Part shown: one piece after another, positions 47,466 through 58,659 of the stretch | How the letters are laid out: each line of letters begins with the position of its first letter | Position numbering within the stretch: the stretch's first letter is position 1 | Source of the DNA: Sipunculus nudus | Lineage: Eukaryota > Annelida > Sipuncula > Golfingiida > Sipunculidae | DNA length: 64,000 nt | Direction of reading: 5' to 3' | Assembly: GCA_026874595.1 (NCBI GenBank) | Contig: CM049318.1 | Coordinates: 15,982,241-16,046,240, forward strand | Notes under the pieces: generated by a model | Database searches by the model: none | What the model saw: the letters and a program-made list of their open reading frames with translations, nothing else | Told to the model about the DNA's origin: nothing | Position numbers and translations under genes: made by a program

Positions 47466-47969
47466 TTAAATCAGGCTATATATAAGCCAACCATGGTCAG
47501 ACTGGGACCATCCCATAGACCTGCAACAGGTCAAGGAATAATTTTTCTCATTTTTTATCAAGTTTTATATAAATGTTCGATGATCATTTTTTATGTATTG
47601 GCTCCTTCTGTGGGGTGCAAATAGTTTGTTTACTTTCTTCTGGGGGCTCCTTGATTATATTTTTTAAGCAAATCACTCAGCCCTTACTGGCCCATCTTTT
47701 ATTTTTAAGAGCATTTCCCCCTCTTTCCACGAGCAATGCTGGGTTTAAACTCTTCTAGTTAATTTAAAAGTATTAACAAAAGTGATTTATCAATCTTGAT
47801 GCTTTAAATATGTGTTTCTTCATGTTATTGACACATTATACAATAACTACTTTATGAAATTAAATTAAACTACATCTACATGAAATGTGACCCAAAGTTT
47901 AAGATTGAAAGATTATACATGTAGAAAATGGTATTAAACTAATATAAGGAGAATTATATCATTCTTGGA

Positions 47970-48070
47970 CCCAGGTTCCAAATGACTCAGACTTGGGACT
48001 TTGACTCGAACCTCAAGGACTCAAACATGGACTCAGACTTGCAATTGGACTCAAATGGTATGAACTCAAC
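47970..48070. repeat. GGACTCAGACTTGGACTC degenerate repeat, locus 1
   Basis: GACTCAGACTTGGGACT, GACTCAAACATGGACTCAGA and GGACTCAAATGG recur. The second locus is at 48925-49025, in the same orientation and preceded by the same CCCAGGTTC.AA.TGACTC. Confidence 0.7.
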
Positions 48071-48924
48071 CACATCACTGCTATATATATGCGTCCAACT
48101 ATGCAAAGGATGCAAATATTATATATCTTAAAAGAATAACATGCATCTAAGCTATACAATGTTCTCTTTATTCTGAATTAAAATACACCTACACACCAAA
48201 TATATATAAGGCCAATGATATTCATTATTCACTTAACCGCTTGCAACTAAAATGAACTCTGCCTCGCATTTTGAGCGGAAAAGGTGGACTCACCGGTTTA
48301 TTTGTTTAACCCTAACCCTTGAAATAAACCAAATTTTACAGGCATGATCAATGTAAATGCATATGCCTGGAGGGCCCAAGACAGTGGTTAAGAATGACAT
48401 AGACAGGACATGTGCACAAGCCCAAGTTGTGTAAACACAAACAGGGAGGTATCACAGTGGATGTTGATTCAAGGTTGGATATTTACAGCAGACAATATGA
48501 TTAGTGTTAATTACCTACTATCCTAGGACCCTGTCGCACAAAACGATAGGCCACCCTGTTCACTCCTGTATGCTTGATTGTAACTTGGGTAACGGTTGGG
48601 GAATGGGGTATGGGGGGTTCACGGAAAGGAGGCTCCTTCCTGCAAGCCCCCCTTTGTATGAAGGAAGGCCATCAGAGCTATAGAATCTGAAGAGTCACTA
48701 TATGTGAAACACTATAATCTTGGACCAGACACAGTAAAAGTTTTCGAATATAGTTTCTCAGTAATGATCCAAATTTTGTCAAATTTATGTGCACTTTCAT
48801 TCATGCGTTGAGAGCTGAATATTACTTAATATCTATAGTTGAAGGCATGTGTGAACTTGCATAAAAATACAGATGATAATCTCAAATTTCATTAACAATT
48901 TCTTTTAAAAAGGAGATTTGTGTT

Positions 48925-49025
48925 CGACTCAGACCCAGGTTCAAAGTGACTCTTTTGGACTCAGACTTGGACTCAAGCAGCCTCAACTCAGACAAGTTTG
49001 TACTCACACTCAGATGGTCATTGAA
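48925..49025. repeat. GGACTCAGACTTGGACTC degenerate repeat, locus 2
   Basis: GACTCAGACCCAGGTTCAAA, TTGGACTCAGACTTGGACTC and CTCAACTCAGAC words, paired with the locus at 47.97 kb. Confidence 0.7.
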
Positions 49026-49440
49026 CCAATCATATCAACCAACCATGATAGACCTATATCACCTCTTGCTCTAAGACTTTACCCACATTTGTTATTATTT
49101 TGCATTTATACCAGCCAACTTCAGCTGAGCACTATGACCCATGGGCTCTTATTTTATTTAAGAAATGGATCTTTCTAGGCTTTCAAATAACACTTTAACC
49201 CATCACCATATTTTTTTCCATTTTGATTCATTTATTTAATGTTAATTTAGTTTTAAATAAAAAGAGGAAATGATTAATTTATCATTAGTTGAATTATCAT
49301 TAGTTGACTTAAATTTAAATAAAAAAAAGAGTAGAAAATCATATTTAATTTTTTTCTTTAAACATTTTATATCTATTAATACATGCTGTCTTAACAATAA
49401 CATTTGTCAGTCATCATATAGTTTTGTTTTTCTTGTACAG

Positions 49441-49512
49441 ATAATTGGAGAGATAATCCAGACTTCTTTCAGTACCTGGCTGACTTAAGCTCATATGGGA
49501 TCGACAAACTAG
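49441..49512 (+). CDS. COG8: COG8 internal exon (Dor1 domain, N-terminal part)
   Basis: The acceptor TTTTTCTTGTACAG and donor CTAG|GTAAGT bound 72 bases, phase 1 in and phase 1 out. It encodes NWRDNPDFFQYLADLSSYGI and DKLG, matching the W.E.PD...YL.ELS..GL..L segment near the start of COG8, a subunit of the conserved oligomeric Golgi complex (lobe B). COG tethers recycling vesicles at the Golgi. It is followed in phase by the exon at 50208. The first coding exon is not visible. Confidence 0.9.
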
Positions 49513-49573
49513 GTAAGTGTCTTGGAAATAAGTTTTCTGAAAAGAACAAAATTAAAATTCAACATATGTATAA

Positions 49574-49578
<5 letters not shown>

Positions 49579-49645
<67 letters not shown>
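49579..49645. repeat. (TA)n microsatellite in the COG8 intron
   Basis: TA tract of about 66 bases between the two COG8 exons. Confidence 0.95.
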
Positions 49646-49647
<2 letters not shown>

Positions 49648-50207
49648 TTAATTTACCCATCTACAGTGATGGGTCTTTGTCTGTGATCTGTTGGTGAAAA
49701 TTGCTGTGAGGACAAACATGCTATTTTGTTTTCTCTTGTTGTGCTGGCAAACAATATCCACTAGGACAGTCTATTATATATTAACATCCAGTTTACTCTG
49801 TTGCATGTTTTATTTTGTAGCCCTTAATAAATCATCTTATGTTCTCAAAACCATCATTATACTCTTGTTTACAAAAGAAAATGCAAGAAAACTGTTCTGT
49901 TTGTTATAAGTGCATAATTAATAGTGTGGAAGTAATTTGAATAAATACTGAGTAAAAATTATAGTAATGTTTCTAAATGGTATTATTGTGTGTGGAATTA
50001 GGATTAAAACTGGCCAAATATATAATAAATTTGTTTTTTTGTTTTATTATTTATATATGAATATATACAGAAATGGTTAACAAAACTGTCTGTTTTCTAT
50101 GAGAACTAAGACATTCTAAGTTCTATTTATTTAGTATTTGCCATGCAAAGTTCTGTGTTATATTCCATACATCATAAGATATAGAAATGTTCTCCTTGCA
50201 ATTACAG

Positions 50208-50332
50208 GAAGGGAGCCTGACCATCTGTCTGAAGAGAGAACTCAGATACTTCAGCAGACTCAAGACTTGGCGTTCCATAACTACAAGACATTCATCCAGA
50301 CAGCTGAATGTTCTAAAGAGATCTTTGAAGAT
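50208..50332 (+). CDS. COG8: COG8 internal exon (Dor1 domain)
   Basis: The acceptor TTGCAATTACAG and donor GAAGAT|GTAAGT bound 125 bases, phase 1 in and phase 0 out. It encodes REPDHLSEERTQILQQTQDL, AFHNYKTFIQTAEC and SKEIFED. The block L..ER..LLQQT.DLAF.NYKTFI..AEC is diagnostic of COG8. The following exon should start with the VE..L..LL...P.F motif and was not found up to 64 kb, so the next intron is long or the exon lies beyond the window. Confidence 0.95.
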
Positions 50333-50529
50333 GTAAGTATTTATAATTCAGCAAAATTTCTGTCTTTATTTTTTTTAGTGAGCCTGTGAGTTTAAAAGAT
50401 GGTGTGGCATTCTCCATCAATCATCATCTGTATGTCTACCCATACTATCTCAAATTGAGGTGGAGCTGACATCACTAAATTTAATGCAAAAATCAGTCAA
50501 CTGTAAAACTCTGTTGAACTGAGTTTATT

Positions 50530-51960
50530 AGGGCCCCGCTTGACAAGTGGGTGCCCTATAGTGATCACCGTGTCAGTCAGTCAATCCGTCCTTCCATCAG
50601 TGACACTTTCTTTCGCGCGCGATAACTCAACAACAATATACTGATTGGTACCTATTAGGGCTCCAGACCTATTAAATTGCAGACTTGTCGGAATTCCAAT
50701 ATGGCTGCCACAGCCCAAACGCTGATTTTCTTTTGTGCGTGATAACTCCACAACAACTTACTGCAGCCTTCCCAAATTCACAGGAATGATTGGTACCTAT
50801 GAGGGCTCCAGACCTATTGAATAACAGAATTGTGGGATTTCCAATATGGCCACTACAAGCCCAATCCCTGATTTTCTTTCGTGCGCGATAATTCAACAAC
50901 AACATACTGCAGCTTTCCCAAATTCACAGGGATGATTGGTACCTATGAGGGCTCCAGACCTATTGAATTACAGACCTGTTGGAATTCCAATATGGCCACC
51001 ACAGCCCAAATGCTGATTTTCTTTCACGCGCGATAACTCAACAACAACATACTGGACCTTTCTCAAATTCACAGGAATGATTGGCACCTATGAGGGCTCC
51101 AGACCTATTGAAATACAGACTTGTTGGAATTCCAATATGGCCACCACAGCCAATAAAGCTGATTTTCTATCGTGCGCGATAACTCAACAAAAACATTCTG
51201 CAGCTTTCCCAAATTCACAGGAATGATTGGCACCTATGAGGGCTCCAGAGTCCTGTTGAATTACAGACTTGTTGGAATTCCAGTATGGCCGCCACAGCCC
51301 AAACGCTGATTTTCTTTCATTGATAACTAAACATCAACATACTGCAGCTTTCCCAAATTCACAGGAATGATTGGCACCTATGAGGGCTCCAGACCTATTG
51401 AATTACAGACTTGTCAGAATTTCCGATATGGCCACCACAGCCCAATCGCTGATTTTCTTTTGTTGATAACTAAACAACAACATACTGCAGCTTTCCCAAA
51501 TTCACAGGGTTGATTGGTACCTATGAGGGCTCCAGACCTATCGAATTACAGACTTTTCGGAATTCTAATGTGGCCCTAATAGCCCAATCGCTGATTTTCT
51601 TTCGTGTGCAATAACTCAACAACAACCTACTGCAGCTTTCCCAATTTCACAGGGATCATTGGTGCCTATAAGGGCTCCAGACTTATTGAATTACAGACTG
51701 GCTCAAAATCAAACATGGCTAACAGATTACATTCGGTGATTTTCTATTGCACACATTATTTCAGACATATCTTCTTTAATATCATTTGATCCAGTAGGAT
51801 TTTTTCCCTCATCGTATGGATAAAAAACCTGTTTCTGTTTGTCATATTTTTCAAATTTTGCTTAATTTTTTACCCATGGTGTAAACTATTCCAGCACTTG
51901 CAGAAACGAGGGGCCCTCTGAGGACCATTGTCCATCCACATCTAGTTTTTTTAGCTATTT
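50530..51960. repeat. ~145-bp tandem repeat array, about eight units
   Basis: Units share GATAACTCAACAACAACATA, CTGCAGCTTTCCCAAATTCACAGG, ATGAGGGCTCCAGACCTATTG and AATATGGCCACCACAGCCCAA. Unit starts lie near 50621, 50741, 50887, 51030, 51177, 51322, 51463 and 51608. GGGCCCC at the left edge and GGGGCCCTC at the right frame it. Frames in it are repeat-derived. Confidence 0.9.
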
Positions 51961-51964
51961 GCAT

Positions 51965-53680
51965 TGACTTGGGTTTTCAAGGAAAAATCTAAAAAAAAAA
52001 TTTAAAATCTTCTCCAAAACTGTCCATACAATTTATTCAATATTTTATAGAATTAATTGTCAATTTGTGCAAATCTTACCAATACGGTGCATTTCGGCTG
52101 AGTTGCACAAGCTGTACTAAGTCATTTGGCCAATTAAAATCTCAGATGTTGGCTTCCCCAAATTTGATACAAATGTTGGTCACATGATTGATGATGAATC
52201 ACATTTGAAATCAAGGTATCGGTGGTGCCACCCGCAGTGACCACTTTTGTCATTGGTCATCAGTACATTAACCCACAGTATCTCTGGAACAGCAGGAGCC
52301 AGCATACCAGATATTACTTACTGTAGAGGTTATTACAAAGTTTAGAACTTCAACAGACACAGAAAATCCACATATCATAATTGCAGCACCAATAAATAAG
52401 ATACAAGGATAAAAACTGAGTTAATTAATGTTATAGGAATCTAGCAGTGTTCTAAAGATGAAGTAAGATCAGAATCTGACAAAATTATAGGGACCTAGGC
52501 AGGTCTAGAATTGTAATTGGTGGGCTTTATTCTGACCTAGTACGGGCTAAAACTGCCAATATATACTGATCCCACCAATGCCTTCCAAAGGAACAGATTC
52601 ATTGATTATCTGTTTACATTTCAGTTGACCTAGTTTTGGGCCAAATATCAGCCACAAACAATGATTCATGCTTAAGTGACTGATTCAACAAAGCTGAATG
52701 ACTAATAACTTCGCGAAGCTTAACTGAACCTCTAATTTAATTGGAGTACACCTGGCCCGGAACATTCGGACTTCATTCATAAGGACTTAATACTATTAGT
52801 TTCAGTTCGATGTGTCATTTGAAAATAAACAAAATCAGTTTAATTGAAAAAAAAAGTTTCATTTCATGACATGACAATCAAAAAAAAAAATTTGGTTGTT
52901 GATCTACCTTGTTTTTCCTTGTTTAAAAGTGAAATTTAAATTCTTCACTTGATTAAAAAAGTAAAAATTCAGTTTTAAGTTGTAGAAGGAAACATGTCAT
53001 ATTTGAGGAGAAACTATAAAAAGCTTTGAAATATTATCCTGCAGTTTTTTATTAGCCTTCTGAGATGCTGCTTGCTGTTACTCAGTGCTTAAAATATTAT
53101 ACATTAACATTTTAAAATAACAAAATGCATAAATATTATATTTATGAAAATTACTAGGAATTTCCTAAATATATACAGTACCATCAGTAAAAACTTGTAT
53201 TAAATGTAAATGATCTTTTATCTGCATAGGTTTTAATATGAATTTGAAACAGCTTTTGAGTTTTTAAATGGGTGTTTAACAGAGATGCTATACCTGAACA
53301 AAAGACTGCTGACATACATAGTAATATACTGATCTTCACAATATATAGGGATGACCCCCTCTAGTCATGATTGAATTCAGTCTTTACATGTGTATGACCC
53401 ATTGTTTGAGGAAGAAAACTTAACTTTGGTGTCAGAAGGTCAAAGGTCAAGATCACATCTCAATTTGGCTTTCAGATAATAACATTCCTGTTGTGATTAT
53501 TTAAAGGCAAAAATGTTGTGTGAGTCAGCTGAGCATCTTGACCCATAGGTCACATTTCATTTTCACAGCTGTTTGTGATATTTTTTTATATAAATAATGA
53601 TGGACAGTTTCTGAAGTTTAATAAGGCTGGTAGTGCTGGCAAATTATCTTTTGCATTTTTTTTTTTCATTTTTTTTAGCT
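51965..53680. other. Intron-like AT-rich stretch
   Basis: No exon, named repeat or conserved word cluster is seen, apart from short similarity to the composite repeat near 53430-53460 (AAGGTCAAAGGTCAAGATCA). Confidence 0.4.
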
Positions 53681-53699
53681 CAGAAGACTTTAAGTCTCC

Positions 53700-54062
53700 T
53701 GAACTACAGTGATCACCCGAGTGTTGTCGTTTGTCCATCGGGCTGTCTTGCACCCTTTGAGGCTGTTATCAGGTCACATTTTTAGCTCTGCCAAAGTGAT
53801 CAGTGATCAACCTGATGTTGTCGTTTGTCCACCAGGCTGTCGTGCACCCTTTGAGGCTGTTATCAGGTCACATTTTTAGCTCTGCCAAAGTGATCAGTGA
53901 TCAACCTGATGTTGTCGTTTGTCCACCAGGCTGTCTTGCACCCTTTGAGGCTGTTATCATGTCACATTTTTGGCTCTGCCAAAGTGACCAGTGATCAACC
54001 TGATGTTGTCCTTTGTTCATCTGGCTGTCTTGCAGTACGTGTGTCTGGCTGTAATCAGGGCA
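53700..54062. repeat. ~94-bp tandem repeat, about four units
   Basis: CAGTGATCAACCTGATGTTGTCGTTTGTCC and CTTTGAGGCTGTTATCAGGTC recur at about 94-base spacing. Three overlapping frames over it come from the repeat. Confidence 0.9.
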
Positions 54063-54790
54063 CAAATCATATCTGTCAAACATGGAAACTTCTAACTGTA
54101 CATCCAGAGAGGTCCTAGGCAAGTCTTCTTAAACCATATATAAACTTAGGTCAGTGTGACCTATATTCTTAAGCTATGAAGAAAACCATGATTTTAGCAC
54201 TGTGAAAGACAGAGGGTCATAGATCATAACAGTTAGGCTTGGAACCTTCTAGCAACTAACAGGGATGTTCTGACCAAATTAGGTGCTGGTGATCTATGTT
54301 CTGCCAGCTACTGGCCAAAAACATGATTTGAGCTAACAACTAATTTTCAGGGAGATTTTTTAGGCAAATCTCCATGGAAACCTGAAATTTGGCCATGGTG
54401 CATCATATTTGGTGAACTGCTTGCCCAAACATAAATTTGAACCCCCAGACAGTCAGACGGGACACTAACCTTAAATGTTGGACTTACTTCCTTCTAATGT
54501 AAAATCCAGAAGTAGGGGCACTGGGCAGATTTCCTTGGAATCCAAAATTAAGTCACAGAGCTGTGGGGTTGGGGGGGGGAGACATATAATTTTAGCAATG
54601 TGAGGGTCAGAAAGGCACAAATCCTATATATAACTAACAGTTGGAACTTGAACCTTCTAACCTAACATCAAGTGAAGTTCAGGGCAATTATCCTCAGAAA
54701 TCACAAAATACTGTAGGTCACTTTTGACATATATTCTTTTATATTTGGGCAAAACACATGATTTGAGCACTCAGGAAATCATTCTTCCCA
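54063..54790 (+). repeat. Composite dispersed repeat with inverted AGGTCA half-sites
   Basis: GGAAACCTGAAATTTGGCCATGG, AACATCAAGTGAAGTTC..GGCAA and GTCAGACGGGACA words match, in reverse, the 9.5-10.4 kb array, and directly the 58.7-59.3 kb block. Confidence 0.75.
54148..54162. promoter_or_regulatory. Perfect AGGTCAnnnTGACCT palindrome
   Basis: AGGTCA GTG TGACCT is an exact consensus estrogen-response-element-type palindrome, inside the dispersed repeat. Function is not shown. Confidence 0.4.
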
Positions 54791-55207
54791 TTGTTTGAGG
54801 TTCTTTAAACATTTTCACCATATCATTACATCAACGTTGAGGCCTGCATCACATACATGTACATATCAAATTCAGTTTAGTGTCATGGCCCATGAGTCAC
54901 TTGTTGAGAATGCAATTCTGCAATTGTTTTGTGTGGCTTTTATCTGAGCATATACTTTGGATGAAACTCACTTGTATTTCAGGTGAGGTTCAATGTATTG
55001 GCCTAGAATTTGGCACATCCATCTTGGATAGCTTTCTCATACACATGACAGGTGCCACCATCTATAATCAAATATTCACAGAATACATAGATCTATGCAT
55101 TTGTCCCAGGAGTGTTTAGATGAATCTGCCTGAAAGTTTTACTGTCAAAAAATCTTAGATACCTTTGTCTCATACACGTGTTGAAAGATAAATTATCCTT
55201 TTTTCAG

Positions 55208-55298
55208 AAAAGACAGTCCCCCAAAACAGTCTCATGTCCAACTAAGGAAAAGAGAGGCCAAAACGTCGAATAAGAAACAGATAAAGGAAAGAAGAGAG
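55208..55298 (+). other. Exon-like tandem segment 1 (open frame)
   Basis: A long pyrimidine tract and TTTTTTCAG precede 91 bases that end at GAGAG|GTAAGA. One frame is open throughout: KDSPPKQSHVQLRKREAKTS and NKKQIKERRE, phase 1 in and phase 0 out. Two more copies follow at 55744 and 57299. It could be a coding exon or an untranslated 5' exon of the gene that starts at 58320. It does not fit the COG8 phase. Confidence 0.4.
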
Positions 55299-55367
55299 GT
55301 AAGAGACAATCAGTGTTGTTTCATTCATATGATCATTTTAAGACAGCCTTAAAATATGTTATATAAA

Positions 55368-55373
55368 AGTATA

Positions 55374-55439
<66 letters not shown>
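55368..55439. repeat. (TA)n microsatellite
   Basis: TA tract of about 70 bases within the first tandem unit. The third unit has one at the same place (57487-57574). Confidence 0.95.
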
Positions 55440-55441
<2 letters not shown>

Positions 55442-55590
55442 TGTCAGTAAAAACTCTCTTCTTAAGGACTTGTATTTTGTATTATTTTTGATAATGTTAT
55501 TCAATCTCCAGGGACAGAATCAAACATTCTTAATTTTCATAAAAGGAATACTGAAAAATCTTTCATATTTTAAACAGGGAAATTAATTTT

Positions 55591-55620
55591 TAGCTTCACT
55601 GACTATAGTCATCTGAGCTA
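55591..55620. repeat. AGCTCA-type hairpin, copy 1
   Basis: TAGCTTCACTGACTATAGTC followed by ATCTGAGCTA forms an imperfect stem. The same head occurs at 57134-57164 and 60214-60248. Confidence 0.7.
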
Positions 55621-55743
55621 AAGTAAGCTTCTGTTGAACTGTGTATAAGTTTTAAAATATAAAAAGTTGATGGATTGATGAGTCTATAAAACTTTCTGGA
55701 TCTTTCACCATGTGTTGAAAGTTCAATTTTCTTTTTTTTTCAG

Positions 55744-55834
55744 AAAAGACAATTCCCATAGACAGTCTGTAGTCAAAGTAGAAGAGGCCAAAACGTTTAA
55801 TAAGGAACCAGACAAAGGAATATAAAGAAGAGAG
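55744..55834 (+). other. Exon-like tandem segment 2 (stop-interrupted)
   Basis: It has the same flanks (TTTTTTTTCAG, AGAG|GTAAGAGAC) and exactly the same length, 91 bases, as segment 1. The corresponding frame reads KDNSHRQSVVKVEEAKTFNK and stops at a TAA near the end. Confidence 0.4.
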
Positions 55835-55913
55835 GTAAGAGACAATCAGTGTTATTACATTCAGATGATCATTTTAAGCCGGCTAATGTATGTTGTATAA
55901 AAGTAGTAAAAAC

Positions 55914-56487
55914 TAGCCGTGACAACCCTGACTCAGTAGGCAGTCAGATAATTTGGCTGGTAATTACGCCTACCTGTACTCGAGTCGTGATACTAGTATT
56001 ATGGAGGAATGTATTGCAGTGGTCTTGCATCTGGTTGCATTCATGTTGTGATAAACGGCCCGTAATCTCAATATTATGCTTAGAATGGTTAATAAACACA
56101 ATAGTATTTATGTGAGCTCACAAACCAAACTAAAACACCGTCTCCATGGACACGGGTCATTTCCTGTGTTACCTGGAAGTTGCTTGCGTTCTGTAACCCT
56201 GCGAGCATTGCTTGTGTTCATGCGGTCATAAGTTCAACAAACTTGCCTGAGGGTTTACCAATGTACTGGGTTAAACAGGAACTTTTCTCGCTCATATTTG
56301 GTATTATTAGAAAGTACACAAAAAATGCTAACAAATGGTCTGGTTTATGTTGATTGACAGTGTACCTGAAAATGAAGAAAATATTTGCATCTTCATAAGG
56401 CCTTATAATGCGATCCTCAGAAGTAGATGTCATGACACTCTGGTGCCAGTAATCTGGTAGTAATGCCAGAGGGTCAATAAGACGCTA
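55914..56487 (-). mobile_element. 574-bp non-autonomous transposon, copy B, with 9-bp TSD
   Basis: It begins TAGCCGTGACAACC and ends GGGTCAATAAGACGCTA. AGTAAAAAC is repeated at 55905-55913 and 56488-56496, and the uninterrupted site AGTAAAAACT survives in the other two tandem units, confirming an insertion. It is the reverse complement of copy A at 46347-46930. Confidence 0.9.
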
Positions 56488-56499
56488 AGTAAAAACTCT

Positions 56500-57130
56500 C
56501 AACTCGGGGACTTGCATTTTTATGCGCCTGTCATGACTGGAGTATTATGGTATACCCACTGTCCATAACTATTTAGTTGCACCATGATTACATACCAGGG
56601 CTTTGATGGTTTTTTTACAAAACTCACCATAACTACTTACCAACACATTATCTCTCCCGAGTTGTATTATCAACAACATGCATGGATATTTAATAAGGTC
56701 ACAGGTCACTAGGCTACTTTGTGGTGCGCAGTAACATACTAAGAATATAAAGGATTTTGATTAAACTCATTAGAAATGTTAATCAATTAAATATCTTGCC
56801 TAAAATCAATTTCCAGCAAAATCCATGCTTATTTGATGAGGTCAGAGGTCTCAGCACTTTGGACACACCGTAATTGGTGACGTACCAAAAATCTTATGCA
56901 TTTTCATGAAACTGATTATACATATTTACCAGCAGTTCTTTACCTTATTATATTCATATCAAAATTCACACATTTCATGAGGTCAGCTGATAACAACTGG
57001 GGTAATATGCATGTTTGTGGTGCTCTTGTTTATAATAATGTTATGAAATCTCCATGGACAGAATTCAACATTCATAGCTTTACATAAGGTATGTTTAAAA
57101 GTTCTTTCATATTTTAACAGATAAATTGAT
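56500..57130. other. Rest of tandem unit 2, no gene
   Basis: Non-coding sequence between the inserted transposon and the third unit. The 63-codon frame near 56896 has no domain. Confidence 0.4.
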
Positions 57131-57133
57131 TTT

Positions 57134-57164
57134 TAGCTCAACTGACAATAAGTCATTTGAGCTT
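57134..57164. repeat. AGCTCA-type hairpin, copy 2
   Basis: TAGCTCAACTGACAATAAGT then CATTTGAGCTT, the same hairpin head as at 55591 and 60214. Confidence 0.7.
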
Positions 57165-57298
57165 TAGTTAGATTCTGCTGAAGTGTTTGTCAAGTTTTTA
57201 AAATATAAAAAGCTGTTAAGATCAATCAAATGAGCATATAAAACTTCAGGGTTCCTTGATCTTACATCATTTTTTTAAAGTTGTTTTTTTTTCCTCAG

Positions 57299-57418
57299 AA
57301 AAGAAAATCCCCAGTCACACAGTCTGAAGTCTTAAATAAAGAAGAAGTAAAAATCTGTTAAGTCAAGGTCAAAACTGACCTTCTGAAGGAACCTGACGGC
57401 ATAAAGCAAAGAACAGAG
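57299..57418 (+). other. Exon-like tandem segment 3 (degenerate)
   Basis: TTTTTTCCTCAG and ACAGAG|GTAAGA bound 120 bases related to segments 1 and 2, with about 29 extra bases around GTCAAGGTCAAAACTGACC and stops in all frames. Confidence 0.4.
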
Positions 57419-57481
57419 GTAAGATACTTTCAGTGTTATTGCATACAGATGATCATTTTTTGACAGCTTTGAATTATGTTG

Positions 57482-57486
<5 letters not shown>

Positions 57487-57575
<89 letters not shown>
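57487..57575. repeat. (TA)n(GT)n microsatellite
   Basis: TA tract of about 70 bases followed by about 20 bases of GT. Confidence 0.95.
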
Positions 57576-57576
<1 letters not shown>

Positions 57577-57579
57577 TAG

Positions 57580-58090
57580 TAAAAACTCTCAACTTAGGGA
57601 CTTAAAATTTGTAAAGTTTTTATTAATGTCATGGAATTTCCAGGGATAGGATCCAACATTCATAATTTTACATAAAGTAAATTTAATAAGTGAAAACTGA
57701 TTTTTATCTCAGCTGATGATAAAAATTCATACAGGGCAAGTGAAAGCTGCTGGGCAATTACCTTAAATGTGAACCCTGACTTTCATAACAAGAGGTAATT
57801 CTGGTAATTAAGGAATACAAAAATCGGATTACACAATTGCATGAAAGCCTTTATCTGTCAATTATAGAAGCACCTCATATGAATGAATCAGTTTCATGTG
57901 GAGTTAGTAAACCCCATTTCATAAAATATTTTAAAAGTTCCAAGATAGCATGCTGCTTGCTTTCACCCCTTTGTCAGCAGCCACCTTCAGACCACCAGTG
58001 TTACAAAAACAAAGACTGAAATTTAAAGCCATTTTAACTGAATTATGATTGAAGAGGCAAATATACATATACAGATGCTTTACAACAAAG
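57580..58090. other. Stretch before the unidentified gene start
   Basis: The end of tandem unit 3 and AT-rich sequence. The 60-codon frame at 57837 has no supporting context. Confidence 0.35.
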
Positions 58091-58314
58091 CCATTGTATG
58101 GCCACTCAGAGCCTATTCCTGGCCCTCAGTCAGCTAGCTGATGGGAAGTTCGTTTCAGCGATGGTCCCACTGCGCAGCGCTATCTGGGTATATTTGACAA
58201 AAGCGCTGCATACCTTTCAGGAACCTAATTTAAAGTATCCTGGGTTGGCCATGAGGAGAACTTGGTTTGTTGGAAATAATTCTACAGCTGTACATATATT
58301 TCTTTTCTTTCCAG

Positions 58315-58356
58315 TAAACATGACAACAGTACAACAATTACGTGGTGCCGTGGATA
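58315..58356 (+). CDS. Start-codon exon of an unidentified gene
   Basis: A strong acceptor (TATTTCTTTTCTTTCCAG) precedes TAAAC and an ATG at 58320. Twelve codons read MTTVQQLRGAVD before donor GATA|GTGAGT in phase 1. The next exon at 60128 continues in phase to give MTTVQQLRGAVDNAVNNHQL and SIQELEHIM. Both have good splice sites and a helical, uninterrupted composition. I do not recognise the family. A 5' UTR exon must lie upstream, and the tandem exon-like segments at 55.2-57.4 kb are candidates. Confidence 0.5.
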
Positions 58357-58659
58357 GTGAGTAGATTTCCACTCTTATTTGGTTTTGCATATTATGTTGA
58401 TTTACAAAGAACCAATAATCTTTGCATGCACAACATGCTGCATATTTAATGTTATGTTGTGTTTAGATGTCTAAACCTTGTTTTGCTACAGAACTGATCA
58501 AAATATAATTTAAACTATAAAACATAGATTCTCCATTTAAAATCTGTTGGCCTATTAGGAGTTATCTGTAGATATAGCATTTTCATAGAACCCATTTAGT
58601 CTTTGAGAATATATTGTGGTTGTCTTTGTATCATTGGTGGCTTCAGATTCATGATATCA

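Larger units (their letters stand above)
47480..49430. other. COG8 upstream region without the first coding exon
   Basis: The exon that should precede 49441 (COG8 start codon and about 20-40 residues) was looked for and not found. The visible material is AT-rich, with two GGACTCAGACTTGGACTC repeat patches listed separately. Confidence 0.4.
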
